Of a DNA stretch of 64,000 bases, positions 11,001-21,200 are shown in pieces. How positions within the stretch are numbered: position 1 is the stretch's first letter; each line of letters opens with the position of its first letter. A model generated the notes under the pieces. The model saw only the letters and a program-made list of their open reading frames with translations. It ran no database searches and was not told where the DNA came from. Origin of the DNA: Bacteroidales bacterium (GTDB taxonomy: Bacteria > Bacteroidota > Bacteroidia > Bacteroidales > ML635J-15). The translations under genes and the position numbers were made by a program. The DNA lies in the NCBI GenBank assembly GCA_017651185.1, contig JAGCDJ010000025.1:62001-126000 (forward strand). Direction: 5' to 3'.

Positions 11001-14000
11001 GTCGGGTCGTTTGCACTCTGATCGGTGAATGTTACCGTTGCTCCAGCACAAACGCTTGTTGCATTGGCTGTAAATTCAGCCTCTGGAGCCACTGCCATGT
11101 AGATACCCTTTACAACAATGTCGTCGATATAAGCAGCAGCATTATTCTGAATATTCTGGGAAATACCTGTATTCGACCTCATTATCCACCTTAGATAAAC
11201 CGTTGCCTGATTATTACAAGCTGCAGGAAGAGATATTTCATTAAGGACACCCGTCGTCCAATTTCTTGCAACCGTAACATTTGTTCCAGAAACATCTGTC
11301 CATGTAGAACCATTTAGGCTGTACTGTACCTTGAAATCTCTCGGCGCTCTATTTGAACCGCCATTCTGTTTTGATGAGAATTTAATATCTTCGTAGCCAG
11401 AAGTAGTAAAGTTTACTGTCCAATATTTAGAACCACTACCATTTGCCCAGTTTGTAGCACTTGCACATCTTGTTGTTGCGCCATTGTTTGTATATGTTGG
11501 GGTTGCAACGCCACCACCGACAGACAAGGTCTTGTTAAGGTTTGCCTGAATACCTGCATCGGCAGTTGCATCAGCGCTTGTTGTCGGAAAGTTCCATTCA
11601 ACAATTACTTCTGATGCACGGGTGACGGTAATATAGCCAGTCTTGGTTTCAGTGTCGGTACCTTGTGCGTTTGTTACAGTAAGGCTTACCGAGTATGTAC
11701 CAGGTGTTTCATAAACAACACTAGGATTCTGCTGTGTGCTTGTTGCAGGTGTACCGCCATCAAAAGTCCACGACCACGATGTTGGCATCATTGTAGATTG
11801 GTCGGTGAAGTTAACCGTTGCACCTGCTTCTACAGTAGTGTTGTCGGCAGTAAATTCTGCTTCAGGTTCAGAGTATTCACTCGAAATGAGAATATCATCG
11901 ATTAAGAATGCAAATGCATCGTTAGATACACACTGTATTGCCACATAAACCGTACGTCCATCATATGCCGACAAGTCATAGGTGTATTGTGTCCATTCTG
12001 TTGGTGCCTGAATGTAATTGTTTCCACTAAGTTTTACAGTAAAACTCGTATAAGTATTGTTGGTTGTAGAAAGCAATACATTGAATCTTTCGAGACCGTA
12101 CTGGTCTGTTATTGACTTAGCCCAGAATGAGAATGATGAATTACTACCCAAGGTAACAGCCGGTGACATCAACCAGTCGTTGTTTGTGTCGGTACTAGTA
12201 TTGGAATTACCATCAGTAGCTGCAAAGCATATACCGCAACGACTTCCTCCATGAGCAGCCCACGAATCTCCTGCAGCAGGTTCGGTTGCTGATGCATTAA
12301 ATGCCATGAAAGATCCTGTATAATTGGCATTTGGATACGTGAGTCCTGATGCAGAATAAGTAGTGTATCCATCACCATCGTATGTTGTCCACGGGTCGAA
12401 ATTATCAACCTGGAAGTTTGCACAAGCTTCGAAGTCTAGCGAGAATGCATTTGTTGAATTCGGGTCGTAAACATCAATGTATGCACTTACTGTCTTGGTA
12501 TCGCTACCATTTTCATTGGTAACTGTAAGAGAAACCTGATATGCGCCAACTGCAGAATATGTAACTACAGGATTTGCCTCGGTACTTGTCGATGGTGTTC
12601 CTCCCTCGAATGTCCAAGTGCGCGAACTTACAACACCAGACGAAATATCGGAGAAGGTAACGCTGCCGCCTACCTCCACCTGACGGGTGTCAGATTCAAA
12701 GTTTGCTGTTGGAGCTACTGAACCATTGTAGCATACGAACGGGAACATCGGGTACTGCAAACTTTCTTCGTCCAACAAATAAGCATAATCGTACCAACTG
12801 CCACTATAGTAAACATACGCAGTATTGTATTCTCCGTCCGAAGCATTGGTATATGTAGCAAGTGTGTCGCCAGATGATGGAGTACCAGGACGCTCGAAAC
12901 CTATTGCAAATCCATCTGCAGGAATGGCAATTGGCTCATTAAATTCAACATCAATATAACCATCGCTATTCATTGCAGTTACAACATTTGCCAACGAAAT
13001 GGTCTTTGTTGCAAGAACTTCGCCTGGCACATCATTTGTCAGTCCCCAAAGATTGAATGTTACATTACAATTTGTTCCTCGTTTTGCCACAGCAGGGAAG
13101 AACCTGAAACCTGTAACCTGATTGTATGTTGACATTGACGAGAACTTTTCTGCCCAAGCTGTCATGTCATAGTTGTTTGTTCCACCAACATAACCAGTAA
13201 CAGCATTTGCAGAACCGAAAACATAATTGGTAGCAGAACCACCAAACTGCGAAACTGTATCACAGAACGAACCTGTTGGAGGTATTACAGTGATATAACC
13301 ATTTTTCGTTACGGAATTAGTTCCATTGGCATTGGTTGATGAAAGAGTTACATTGTATGTACCTGCGGTATTATATGTAATTCCTGTTGGTTCAGCAGCT
13401 GTGCTTGACGATGGTGTTGCACCGGGGAATGACCATGAATAAGAAACCGGGTTGTTCGATGTGTAGTTGTAGAAATCAATCGATCCGCCTTCGAGAATTG
13501 TTGTGCGCGAAGCAGCAAAATCGGGCTGAGGAGGTTGATTTGCATACGGATCGTAAGCAGGACAGGTTGTTACTCCTGAATTTGTAGGGTCGAGCCACGG
13601 TTTAAGCCGTTTGTTATTTGCTGTACCATTTGATTCCCAGTGATAGTAAAATTTTCCGTAGTAGTCGTAACCACTTTGAGCAGTACAATATGAAGAACCA
13701 CCAGTAAGAGTACCTACTATAAATCCGTTGCTATCGAACAAAGGAGAACCTGAAGAACCGCCTTCGGTAACGCCATAGCCGTTTGAATTCTGCGTCCAGC
13801 GCAAGCGCCAGTGCGCATTTGATGCAGCGTTGCTATATGTTCCCTGTGAAGATGTGCTATAAGTAGAAATCTTCTTTACATCACCGGCTGGATGGTGAAT
13901 ACCTACACCATTTGACGGAGCAGTGTTTGCACGGTTCCAACCATTATAATATGGTTCATACGCTGCAGTTGGAGTAGTGTTGAGTTGCAAAAGCAACAAG

Positions 14001-15019
14001 TCGGAACCTCCTGTAATACTTCCGCTGGCTTTTTCTGTACAACCAGTAAGTGTTTTATATGCCGGTTCACTAATATTAGGACTAGTACCAGAGCCAGAAG
14101 CCTGATTTGCCGGCACTTCATATTTGAAATAAAACTGCCACCTTGAGTATTCTGATGATGAAGTCTCGCCTTCTCCACAATGGAATGCAGTAAGCAAGTA
14201 TGGTGTTCCATCGTTGTTTGTATTGTTTACAAGAGAACCTGAACACCAGCCCCATTGATTATTGGACAAAAGGAAAATTTCGGCAACGCCACGCTTTTCA
14301 TCCTGCCAGTTGTCGCCTACCGGTGTACAGTTGATATCAACTTCGCAATTATCAGAAGATTGCCAACCTGTAGATTTAGTATGCATTTCTTCATAATATC
14401 TAAGATGTGGTAGGTCGCGGTAAAAATAACCGACACTGAAGATATGGAAAGTGGTCTTATCGACATTTCCAGATTTCTTGTATGCAGGTTCATAATATTC
14501 TACATACAGGTTTTCGCCCTGAATAACTTCGATTCCCCAGATTCCATCCTTAGGATTGTTTTCGCTTGTGAACGCTCCAATCACCTGTCTGCGGTTTTCG
14601 TTGTAGAAGAACAACTTGCTACCTTCGGCAAGATGGAAATTTTCGAAACCAAGGTTTAGCGCCTTAGCACCAGGAACGGTAATCTTCAATGTCCACAGAC
14701 GAGCTCCCATTGGGAGTTCAGTCCAAGTACCTGCGTTATCCATAGAAATGTCAGCATCGATTTCCACACCAATGCGTGGAATTTCGTCCTTGCTGGCATT
14801 TACCAAATCCTCGGCAATTAATGGTTCAACATCGGGAGCTTTAAGAGTAACCTCGTCGTACTCCACATTTATAAAGGAAGTCTGCCCTCCCTTTTCTGTA
14901 CCGAAAGTCCACGGCTTCCCGCCGTAGGATATCTGCGCCGACAAACTGTTGCCGAAAAACATCAGCGACAGTATTACAGATAGCACAAATAATGACTTTG
15001 CAAGCAAATTTCTGCTCAT
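5021..15019 (-). CDS. Giant T9SS-secreted S1-like serine protease fused to a PKD/Ig-like repeat array (3332 aa)
   Basis: Signal peptide at 1-28 (ending NSLSAQ) and a pro-region to about 235. A trypsin-fold protease of the lysyl-endopeptidase-like type spans roughly 235-480: His280 in LLTAFHCGEG, Asp340 in GGSDLLLLQ and Ser423 in EGGSSGSPLF form a complete triad. Then come PKD domains near 493, 766, 1050 and 1310, with a choice-of-anchor J-type jelly-roll module at 856-1046. From about 1390 there is a long run of ~78-residue Ig-like modules (pattern NTGAYCEGQT, WxGPNGF, QNPTI.NAT, AGTYT), interrupted by two SprB-like repeats and two PKD domains. The final ~80 residues (ELYPNPVRDMATF to LKFTKE) are a T9SS sorting domain. 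Likely a surface-anchored or secreted protease with an adhesive stalk. Substrate specificity cannot be read from the sequence. Confidence 0.92.
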   Translation of the reverse strand: MSRNLLAKSLFVLSVILSLMFFGNSLSAQISYGGKPWTFGTEKGGQTSFINVEYDEVTLKAPDVEPLIAEDLVNASKDEIPRIGVEIDADISMDNAGTWTELPMGARLWTLKITVPGAKALNLGFENFHLAEGSKLFFYNENRRQVIGAFTSENNPKDGIWGIEVIQGENLYVEYYEPAYKKSGNVDKTTFHIFSVGYFYRDLPHLRYYEEMHTKSTGWQSSDNCEVDINCTPVGDNWQDEKRGVAEIFLLSNNQWGWCSGSLVNNTNNDGTPYLLTAFHCGEGETSSSEYSRWQFYFKYEVPANQASGSGTSPNISEPAYKTLTGCTEKASGSITGGSDLLLLQLNTTPTAAYEPYYNGWNRANTAPSNGVGIHHPAGDVKKISTYSTSSQGTYSNAASNAHWRLRWTQNSNGYGVTEGGSSGSPLFDSNGFIVGTLTGGSSYCTAQSGYDYYGKFYYHWESNGTANNKRLKPWLDPTNSGVTTCPAYDPYANQPPQPDFAASRTTILEGGSIDFYNYTSNNPVSYSWSFPGATPSSSTAAEPTGITYNTAGTYNVTLSSTNANGTNSVTKNGYITVIPPTGSFCDTVSQFGGSATNYVFGSANAVTGYVGGTNNYDMTAWAEKFSSMSTYNQVTGFRFFPAVAKRGTNCNVTFNLWGLTNDVPGEVLATKTISLANVVTAMNSDGYIDVEFNEPIAIPADGFAIGFERPGTPSSGDTLATYTNASDGEYNTAYVYYSGSWYDYAYLLDEESLQYPMFPFVCYNGSVAPTANFESDTRQVEVGGSVTFSDISSGVVSSRTWTFEGGTPSTSTEANPVVTYSAVGAYQVSLTVTNENGSDTKTVSAYIDVYDPNSTNAFSLDFEACANFQVDNFDPWTTYDGDGYTTYSASGLTYPNANYTGSFMAFNASATEPAAGDSWAAHGGSRCGICFAATDGNSNTSTDTNNDWLMSPAVTLGSNSSFSFWAKSITDQYGLERFNVLLSTTNNTYTSFTVKLSGNNYIQAPTEWTQYTYDLSAYDGRTVYVAIQCVSNDAFAFLIDDILISSEYSEPEAEFTADNTTVEAGATVNFTDQSTMMPTSWSWTFDGGTPATSTQQNPSVVYETPGTYSVSLTVTNAQGTDTETKTGYITVTRASEVIVEWNFPTTSADATADAGIQANLNKTLSVGGGVATPTYTNNGATTRCASATNWANGSGSKYWTVNFTTSGYEDIKFSSKQNGGSNRAPRDFKVQYSLNGSTWTDVSGTNVTVARNWTTGVLNEISLPAACNNQATVYLRWIMRSNTGISQNIQNNAAAYIDDIVVKGIYMAVAPEAEFTANATSVCAGATVTFTDQSANDPTSWSWNFGDGNTSTDQNPTHAYATAGTYTVTLVATNDFGNDTEAKTNYITVNAVPTVSASNAGPYCAGETAELSATVSGATTYTWSGPSNYTASTQNVSIANATANNSGTYTITVTNAASCTATASTTLTVNAKPTLTLSNGGPYCEGATIALTANGNGGNAYSWSGPDGFTSTTQNPTIANADADNAGTYTATLTNTTTGCSVSASTVVAVNALPTLNASNNGPYCEGATITLSANGSGGTVYAWTGPNGFTSNVANPTIANSTTANAGTYNVVLTNPTTGCSAEASTVVAVNAAPAVIASNTGAYCAGQTVLLSANSDATSFAWSGPNGYTSALQNPTIANATTANGGSYTVVATNANNCTAQASTVVVVNANPTANASNTGAYCEGQTIALQTTATGTYAWSGPNGFSSTLQNPTVANATMSNAGTYTLVVSNANNCTATASTNVVVNSVPAVTASNTGGYCADQTIVLSSVSADATSFAWSGPNGFTSNLQNPVVENATPANAGTYTVVATNASGCTANATTDVTVIANPIANASNTGAYCEGQTISLQTTSTGTYFWNGPNGFHSNAQNPTIENATLENAGTYTLSVMNAGGCIASASTTVVVNANPTLTASNTGAYCAGETISLNANSDATSFAWNGPNGFTSALQNPTIENAATTNGGSYTVVATTAAGCMANASTVVTVNANPVVDASNTGAYCEGTTIALQTTATGTYAWSGPNGFTSTLQNPTIANATLANAGVYTLIVSNDNGCSAEASTTVVVNANPTVELGANVTVCSGENAVLDAGAELTYHWSTNATTQTISVAAGDYYVTVYNANECSATDNITVANYPQTTLATTSTAETHNNSHDGTATVTPTGTTPFQYSWSNNGTTATISGLAGGNYSVTVTDGNGCVSTAMVNVATMNTPPVADFSVNNAENVTICLGAEVVFADLSTNTPTQWTWNFGDGQTSNVQNPTHTYAEAGSYNVSLTVTNQDGTDSKQITNCVVVNAVPTANATNTGAYCAGSTIELSVSSDIATEYHWAGPMGFNSTLQTATRPNATTNYAGTYSVTVTTANGCSAVASTDVVVNANPTANASNIGAYCEGQTVTLQTTAEGTYSWNGPNGFTSTLQNPTIENATLANAGVYTLVVSNASECTAEASTTVVVNATPALTVSETATYCAGETVSLTAISDVTSFVWNGPNGYISAMQNPTIANSTPANSGTYTVVATSAEGCSAEASTEVTVGANPVATITNNSGTTTLTCSMTSIELVANGGTSYSWNNGVANTAEFSATAAGDYTVVVTNENNCTAEASITITADGDMPVVNIEGNTTYCEGENLSITATSDVPATFEWQGPNGFAASSASITLPNVTMDYNGQFIVIATPANGCGLVTAFNVVINANPVVEVSVNSPACEGEAVTFTTSTNDVVSYSWSGPNGFESTLAEPVIASVSMADAGSYTLTVENQATGCVNTLHTELLVNAAPTVELGDDVTVCANVPVTLTATAGFVSYTWNGDAGSQTFTATEAGVYTVVVAGNHGCTASDMVTVNHYELPVLTLTSTPESGAGQNDGTATVEISGGVSPYAILWNNNENTAQITGLTNGQYSVVVTDDNGCQVDGSVTVNTMHTPPVAAFEASATSGCAPLTVNFTDQSTNFPQTWTWYFGESTSSEQNPVYTFNEPGTYTVTLIVSNLDGTDVETAVIHVYANPTVIITEQPAICEGSSRTIIVEEGFASYEWSNGSTENSTVATEAGTYSLTVTDEHGCQATASVEMTMAPVPEISLGADIDVCENSEAEINAGEGYAWYNWSTGEMTQSIMVSAAGEYSVTVFNEYDCSASDDVNVTVLQAPTFAISDTSVCVNEEIVLSVVTEDEVLWFGETEGNSYSQTYPYAGEYLVWVTVNNGECETTDTITVTVETCTSIDETTAMEIELYPNPVRDMATFTVSGYEGVVSYSVVDISGREMTFETISVDNESVHTVDVSTLAPGVYVLRVTTGTEVHNLKFTKE
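6830..10860 (-). repeat. Coding tandem repeat: ~235-240 bp Ig-like modules in the giant protease gene
   Basis: On the minus strand the block repeats every ~235-240 bp. Phrases such as GGACCGCTCCA and CAGTGTTGGATGC on the plus strand recur in most units. I count at least 12 recognisable modules, split into two blocks by SprB-like and PKD modules at about 8030-8700. The DNA similarity is high enough for recombination between units, so copy number could vary between strains or be misassembled from short reads. Confidence 0.85.
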
Positions 15020-15068
15020 AATTGTCTGCTATTAATGTTGTTAATAATTTTATGTCTGTACAAGGTTT

Positions 15069-15076
15069 CAAAGTTA
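15069..15076 (-). promoter_or_regulatory. -7 promoter box for the giant protease gene
   Basis: TAACTTTG on the minus strand (CAAAGTTA on plus), ~50 bases before the start codon. The 15020-15276 intergenic region otherwise holds only this promoter and the next gene's terminator. Confidence 0.55.
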
Positions 15077-15240
15077 TAAAAAATAATATCATTAACGCCA
15101 CCACTAAATAGCATTATACAAGCATCCTTAAAATTACTATTTATATATAATTTTAACAGATTAAATTGTTCGTTGGCATTGGACAAACAACTATCAACAA
15201 AGGATTTTTTATTCGTTTGTCGGCAATTTTTTGCTATTAA

Positions 15241-15269
15241 AATAAAAGAAAGCCACCATGGTGACTTTC
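15241..15269 (-). terminator. Terminator of the 3465-aa surface protein gene
   Basis: GAAAG-CCACC (15248-15257) pairs with GGTGA-CTTTC (15260-15269), almost loop-free around CATG. On the minus strand the hairpin is followed by TTTTATT. Confidence 0.8.
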
Positions 15270-15276
15270 TTCATAT

Positions 15277-18200
15277 CTATTTACTTATTACTATCCGTTT
15301 TATCACCGTATTGCCATCGACAAGGGTTATCCTTACAGCATAAACACCCGTGATAAATCCTTCGGTTTCTATCACAATGCTGTCGTCCATGATGTTGTCC
15401 AATTCATAAACCAACTGACCGGCAAAATTTACTATCGAAACCGATTTCATTGCCTGACCGCTTACCATAAATCTGTCGGATGCAGGATTTGGATACAAGT
15501 CGATGCTTTCGCTGTCAACCAAGTCAACAGCATTCTCCTCACCCACCTCAGCTTCAGTAGTAACACAAACAGCATCTGATAATCCATAGTTTCCATATCC
15601 GCAGTTAATCTCTACTACATAGCAGTACTCGGTTTCGTATTCTAGCGACATGTCGTAGTAAATGGTATCGGATGTGCTTGTCAGATATTTGCCGTCCTTG
15701 TATAGCGAATACGACTGCATTCCCTGTACTGGAGTCCATGCTACTGCAACCGAATTTCCAATGGCCTTAGCGGTAGCCACAGGAAGTGCAGTACAACCGC
15801 CTGTCGAGATCCTTGCACACGACGTATTTGATGTCTTGGAATCACATTCACCATTTCTGAAAAGTGCTAAAATATAATAGCAATAGTCGGTTTCAAAGTC
15901 TATGGTAGAGTCTTCGTATTCAGTTGCATATCCAGATACTAATGTACTCAATGCACCATCTTCGCGAATTACAACGTAATGTTCAACTCCATACAATTCG
16001 TTCCATTCGAGTCGTATACGATCGCCATACGTGCGTGCAGTAAGATTCAACTGCCCATCGCAAGGGAATGTCATGATTTCTATACATTCAGTATTCGACG
16101 GTTCGGAAACACAGTCGGTCTCACCACGCATAAATGCACGTACATAATAGCAATGCTGTCCTGGTTCTGGATCCGAAACCGTATATGAATTAGTCTGTGC
16201 AGTATCTATCGGCATTGCCGACGAACCATCGTAAACCAAGTATGAAACACTTTCGTTTTCGCCAGCGACAACCTCGTCCCAACTGAGATTTACCACATGG
16301 AATGTATCGGTTTCAGCAATCAGGTTCACTGCAGGACTGCAGGTCGGCGACGCAACAGACATCGAGAGGTTGATTTCTGTATTCTGCGGCATAAATACTG
16401 CTGGTTTAATCTTAACAACTGCCGAATAGTCGCCGTTTTCGGTTGCAAGTTCAGAGACAACAAGGTCAATGCTTCCGCCTGCCGGAATAACGCCACTCTT
16501 CTGGTCGGTATGTGCCCACGATGGCTTGCTACCAAGTTCATATACTGCAATATTGTTGTTAGCGTTACTATTCTGTATGTTTGCAAGAAGCACAAACTTG
16601 TCGCCATAGAGGTTCTGTGAAACGCAAATACCACCTGCCAGCGACGTCGGCGATGCCAACGCTGCATCGTTTATGTAGTGAACCATTCCGCCAACCTGAA
16701 CACCATTCTTGTTAAGTTTGTAAATCTTTGCAAAAGGACCATTGTTTTCCGAAATCTGCGAGAAGGCCCACAGGCATGGAGTTGTTCCAGAGAAATCGTC
16801 GTAAGCGATGCTGTAAACATTGTCCATCGAGTACGACAGCGGCACCATGGTAGGATATGCCGTATTGTATGCAACCAACTTGTACAATTCCGTCCAGTTT
16901 CCTATGTAGAGCAAATCTTCTTCGGTTGAATATGCACAATAGCGGATTTGCAGGTCAGGGTCGTTGAGTTCTATTACATTCTCGAGCGTCTGGGTATCCA
17001 TATTAATCATGTAAATCTTGTTTGTGTTGTCGGTTGCGAAGAATGTTCCGTTTCCGTACGACAAGTTTCTAACAGGACCAACACCGTCAATTACAAAAGT
17101 CTCCACGTAACCGTTGTCTGGCGAATATCTGTTGAATACACCTGCATGATGCCACGAAGCCGTGTAGATATAGTAACCATCGGTTGCGATTGCCTGCTCG
17201 GCATTGCTGTTGGTAACAATCACATCATCGGCATGGTCCCACATTGGAGCAGAACTGCGCGGATGCATCCTCCTGCCGCCATTGTTTACGTCGGCTTCTA
17301 CAACCGAACTCCATGTCAACGGTCCGTCGCCGGTATTGCTCAACTGCACGACAACCTGCCTCATGGCATAAGGTGTAACAGGAGTAGTGTCTTCTTCCAT
17401 TGAAACTTCAACCTCGGGTTTGAACATCGAAACATTGTATGCTCCACCTTCTGATATGCTGTCGCAAATTACATTGTAGCCCTGCTTCGAGAACTTAACC
17501 ATAGGATTCGTCTTCGGAATCATAATCGTGTAACTACCATCGTTACCAGTTGTAACCGACGTGCCTTCGGCAAGTACGTCAACGCCTTCGAGTGGCGAAA
17601 CACCATCGCTGCGAGTAACAACACCAAACAAAGCAAATTCGGTTTCTGTATTAACGATTATAACATGAGCAGTAACAATGCTGTCGCATCCGTTGACTGT
17701 TACAAACTGCTGGTCGTAGTCGCCGCTCGCAGAATATACCTCGCCATTCCATGTAAACGTATCATCGTATACAATTGTATCGAATGAAGTGTGGACAGAA
17801 TGATTTACAACAAAGTCGAACGACCTTTCCTCACGGCAGTCATTGTCGGTTGCAATAAGCGTAATAGTGTAGTTTCCAGTTTCGGTTATCACAATGGTCT
17901 GGTCTTCGGCAACCTCATCGCCAATCATTACCATAACATTTTCCTTTGCTATTCTGTATACCAGCGAATCACAAACTGTGTCCAGCGGTATGTCGAACAT
18001 CATATTCTTTACTATAACACTTGCAGTATCGTGGCACGATGCATATACATCGGTACCAACAGCAACATAATGTCCTGCCGGAAGATATGCAGAACCATTG
18101 TCGACAACAATTTCGGTTTCTGGATTGTCAAGGTTGTACCACTCTGCATAAGGATAATCGGTGACAATGCCTACCATTGCCGTATCGGAATGACAAAGGT

Positions 18201-21200
18201 CGTCGTCGCTGACAGCAGATATTTCCTGATGCTCGCTTACAATCACATTAACCGAACCATACCTTCTTATGTCGGACGTACGACCGACCATATTTACGAT
18301 TTCGTTCTTGCCAATCTTTTTGAAACCCAAAGCAAGAGCGGGTTCTGTCTTCGGGTGTTCCAATATAAGACCGTATTCTGGATTGAACGCATAAACTGTA
18401 TTGGCATTCTTTTCTGTTGATGTAAGTATTGCTGTATGAATACTATTTTCTCTGAAAAACGTCATGAATCTTTGATAGTTGTCGATTACATTGCCGAATT
18501 CGCCAGCCGATGGTAAATAGCCCATACCATCGTCAATAAGCATTGCAGCGGCAGAACCACCAATGCCTGCAAGTACTGACGAATTTGCACGGCCGTTCAT
18601 ATCGTTCATTGCCTCTTGTACAGTAGCGTAGTTGGTAATGTTTGTAACATCGGTTGCTTCCGGTGACCAAACCGCCTCTTCCAACCTTGCAAGTGTCATC
18701 AACAACAAACTGTCCTCTTCAATGTTTACAATTAAATATCCAGTTTCATTATGATACGTATTATATTCGAAATATTTCTCCATTGAGTATCCGCTTTCGC
18801 TCAAGTCCTCATCCCAATAAACATAGTCACCAATTTCGAAATCGCCGACCATTCTCTTTCCGCCACACAATACATTGTATGTTGTAGTTTGCTGAGGTAC
18901 AACATAAATACGGTCGCCAGAGCCAATGGTGTCGTTGCCGACAGTCCATACATAGTCGCCACCGTATGCACCAGGACGTTCAACGGTTGTAAGTGTTGCT
19001 GTTTCTCCAATGCATATTGTAGTATCAAGTGCAGTTGCAATCAAATCGGAATTGTCATAAACGCCTAGGAAGTTGTCGTATGTTATGGACGGACAATTTT
19101 CGTATGCTGGAATTGTGATATGGAAAATAAATTCACCGGGCATTTCTGCTGTTCCTTCAATATACGAACTAATGCCATCCTCATCTTGGTGTGAACTCAC
19201 TTCCAAACCCAATTCTTCGGCAGTAAATGTTTCCGAACCGTCCAAACTTCCCCAAGTAATCAAATTTTCCAAGTTGAATTCGCCATAAAAACTCATGTCC
19301 ACCTCTTCGCCAAGGTTAACCACTAATGATTGGTTGCTCATAGCACTTGAGCGGAAATATGAAACGTCCATTATGCCGTTAAATTCGCTTCCGCATGACG
19401 ATATGGTGTATGTATTATCACTATTATATGTATTACTTGGATGCCCTGTTAGTGTAAGCAGGTTGTTTGTCGTATCATATTCGGCATAAACACCATACGG
19501 CAAAGCATAAGTAGGATTAGCAACCGAGAATATTATCGGCTCTATCGGTTCTCCTTCGCATATCTGCTGGTTTGGTTCGCCACTTACCAATGTAACAGAA
19601 CTTGATGGGATAACTGTGAGAGCAACATCCAGAGTGTCGACACAATCCCCTTCGATACTTCCTGCTATTATCCTCAAGTTCCTGTCCTCGTTGAGTATCG
19701 GAATGTAGTATCCCATTGCCGAAACAGTATCGTCCAACAACGATGTATTCATGTCACTTGCATCGTACCAGTTCAGGAAGAAACTGTCGGTATATTCCTC
19801 ATAGCCGTCGTCGAGTTTGCAACTTACAATAATGTCGCTTCCAATACAAATAGAGGTATCGTTTATGTGCAAGTGCGACGTTGAGGGTTTCGGGGCAAAT
19901 GTTATCACCTCAGACTTTTCGCATGTGCCGAAATTTACATTAAGTGTCAGTTCAACAACATTATTTTCGAGCAGCATGTTGGATGGCACATGGAGCGTAA
20001 TGCTGTCGCCATTGAAGGCCGTAACATCCATTTCGGGCACTACCGACCAATCGTAAGTTGCATCACCTGCCAAAATACGATAAGTAATGTCACCACCTTC
20101 GCAAACGTTATATGCTGCAGGTCCTTCAACCTCAAACAAACCTTTGGTTACCACAATGGTGCGAGTAAACGACATGTCGCCCAAATCCTCGTCAGAAAGT
20201 GTTGCAGTAATATTTACTCCTGTTTCATTATCAACGCAGCCGATTGAAAAATCCTCATTGATTGGCGAAGTCTCTGCACTAGAATTGTACGACCAGACAA
20301 AGGATTGGTCGGAATCGTCAAGATTAATTGATGTAACATGATTTACATTAATGTCGTTTGCATTGATAAGCATAGGATTTGCTGCAAGCATTGCTGGTGC
20401 AAACATTTCGGTGCCAGCGGGAACAGGATATTTTCCTTCTGCGTTAGTCCATTTCGGAGAATTGGCAAACAGACCGAAAATTTCCCTTGTCGGCATACCT
20501 ATAATATTATATCGGTTGTCGCTTGCGGCAGGAATCCACATCTGATTGTCGTAGTAGCAATTATTTACCGAAACCATCACAGCATCGCCACATACCATCA
20601 TACCATTGCCCGAAGCATTGGAACCAATAACCAGGCACGAGTCGACAACCACATTTTTGCCTTCGGCAAACAGCGAAGCATCAATGATATTGCTTTGCAT
20701 TTCATTGCATTCGACCATCGAAAGCGAATTGGCAATACGCGAATTAATGGCAGTGCCTACAAGTCCGCCCACCTTCATGGATTCCAAATAGCCGACATAC
20801 AGGCAATTCTCGATTACCGAACCTTCGTCGCATATATGCGCAATACCGCCAACCATCTGCGATGATTCAAGTTCTCCGTATACTGCACAATTCTTGATAT
20901 GCGTCGATTTGGCATAACCAACAAGACCGCCAATGCTACCTTGCGCCATTTCGTTTACATATAGCGACAAATTTGAAATTTCGGCATCCTCGGTATACTT
21001 GAAAAGTCCGTAGAATCCATCTGTGTAACCTGTATTTTCCCACTTGATTGACTGTCCGTTGCCATCGTAATGACCGTGGAACTTGTAACGCCATGCAAAA
21101 AGTGGATTAGGATTAATAATTCCTCCTGCTCCATTCCGGATAGTAAATGTTGAGTTATTGGCATTTGCAACTCTCATCTCAATAGGTGAGGTTTGCTTGA

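Noticed and set aside
17791..18420. 209-codon plus-strand frame inside the 3465-aa gene (also 22445-23002, 20338-20865)
   Set aside because: No signal, motif or promoter; the minus strand encodes continuous recognisable domains there.
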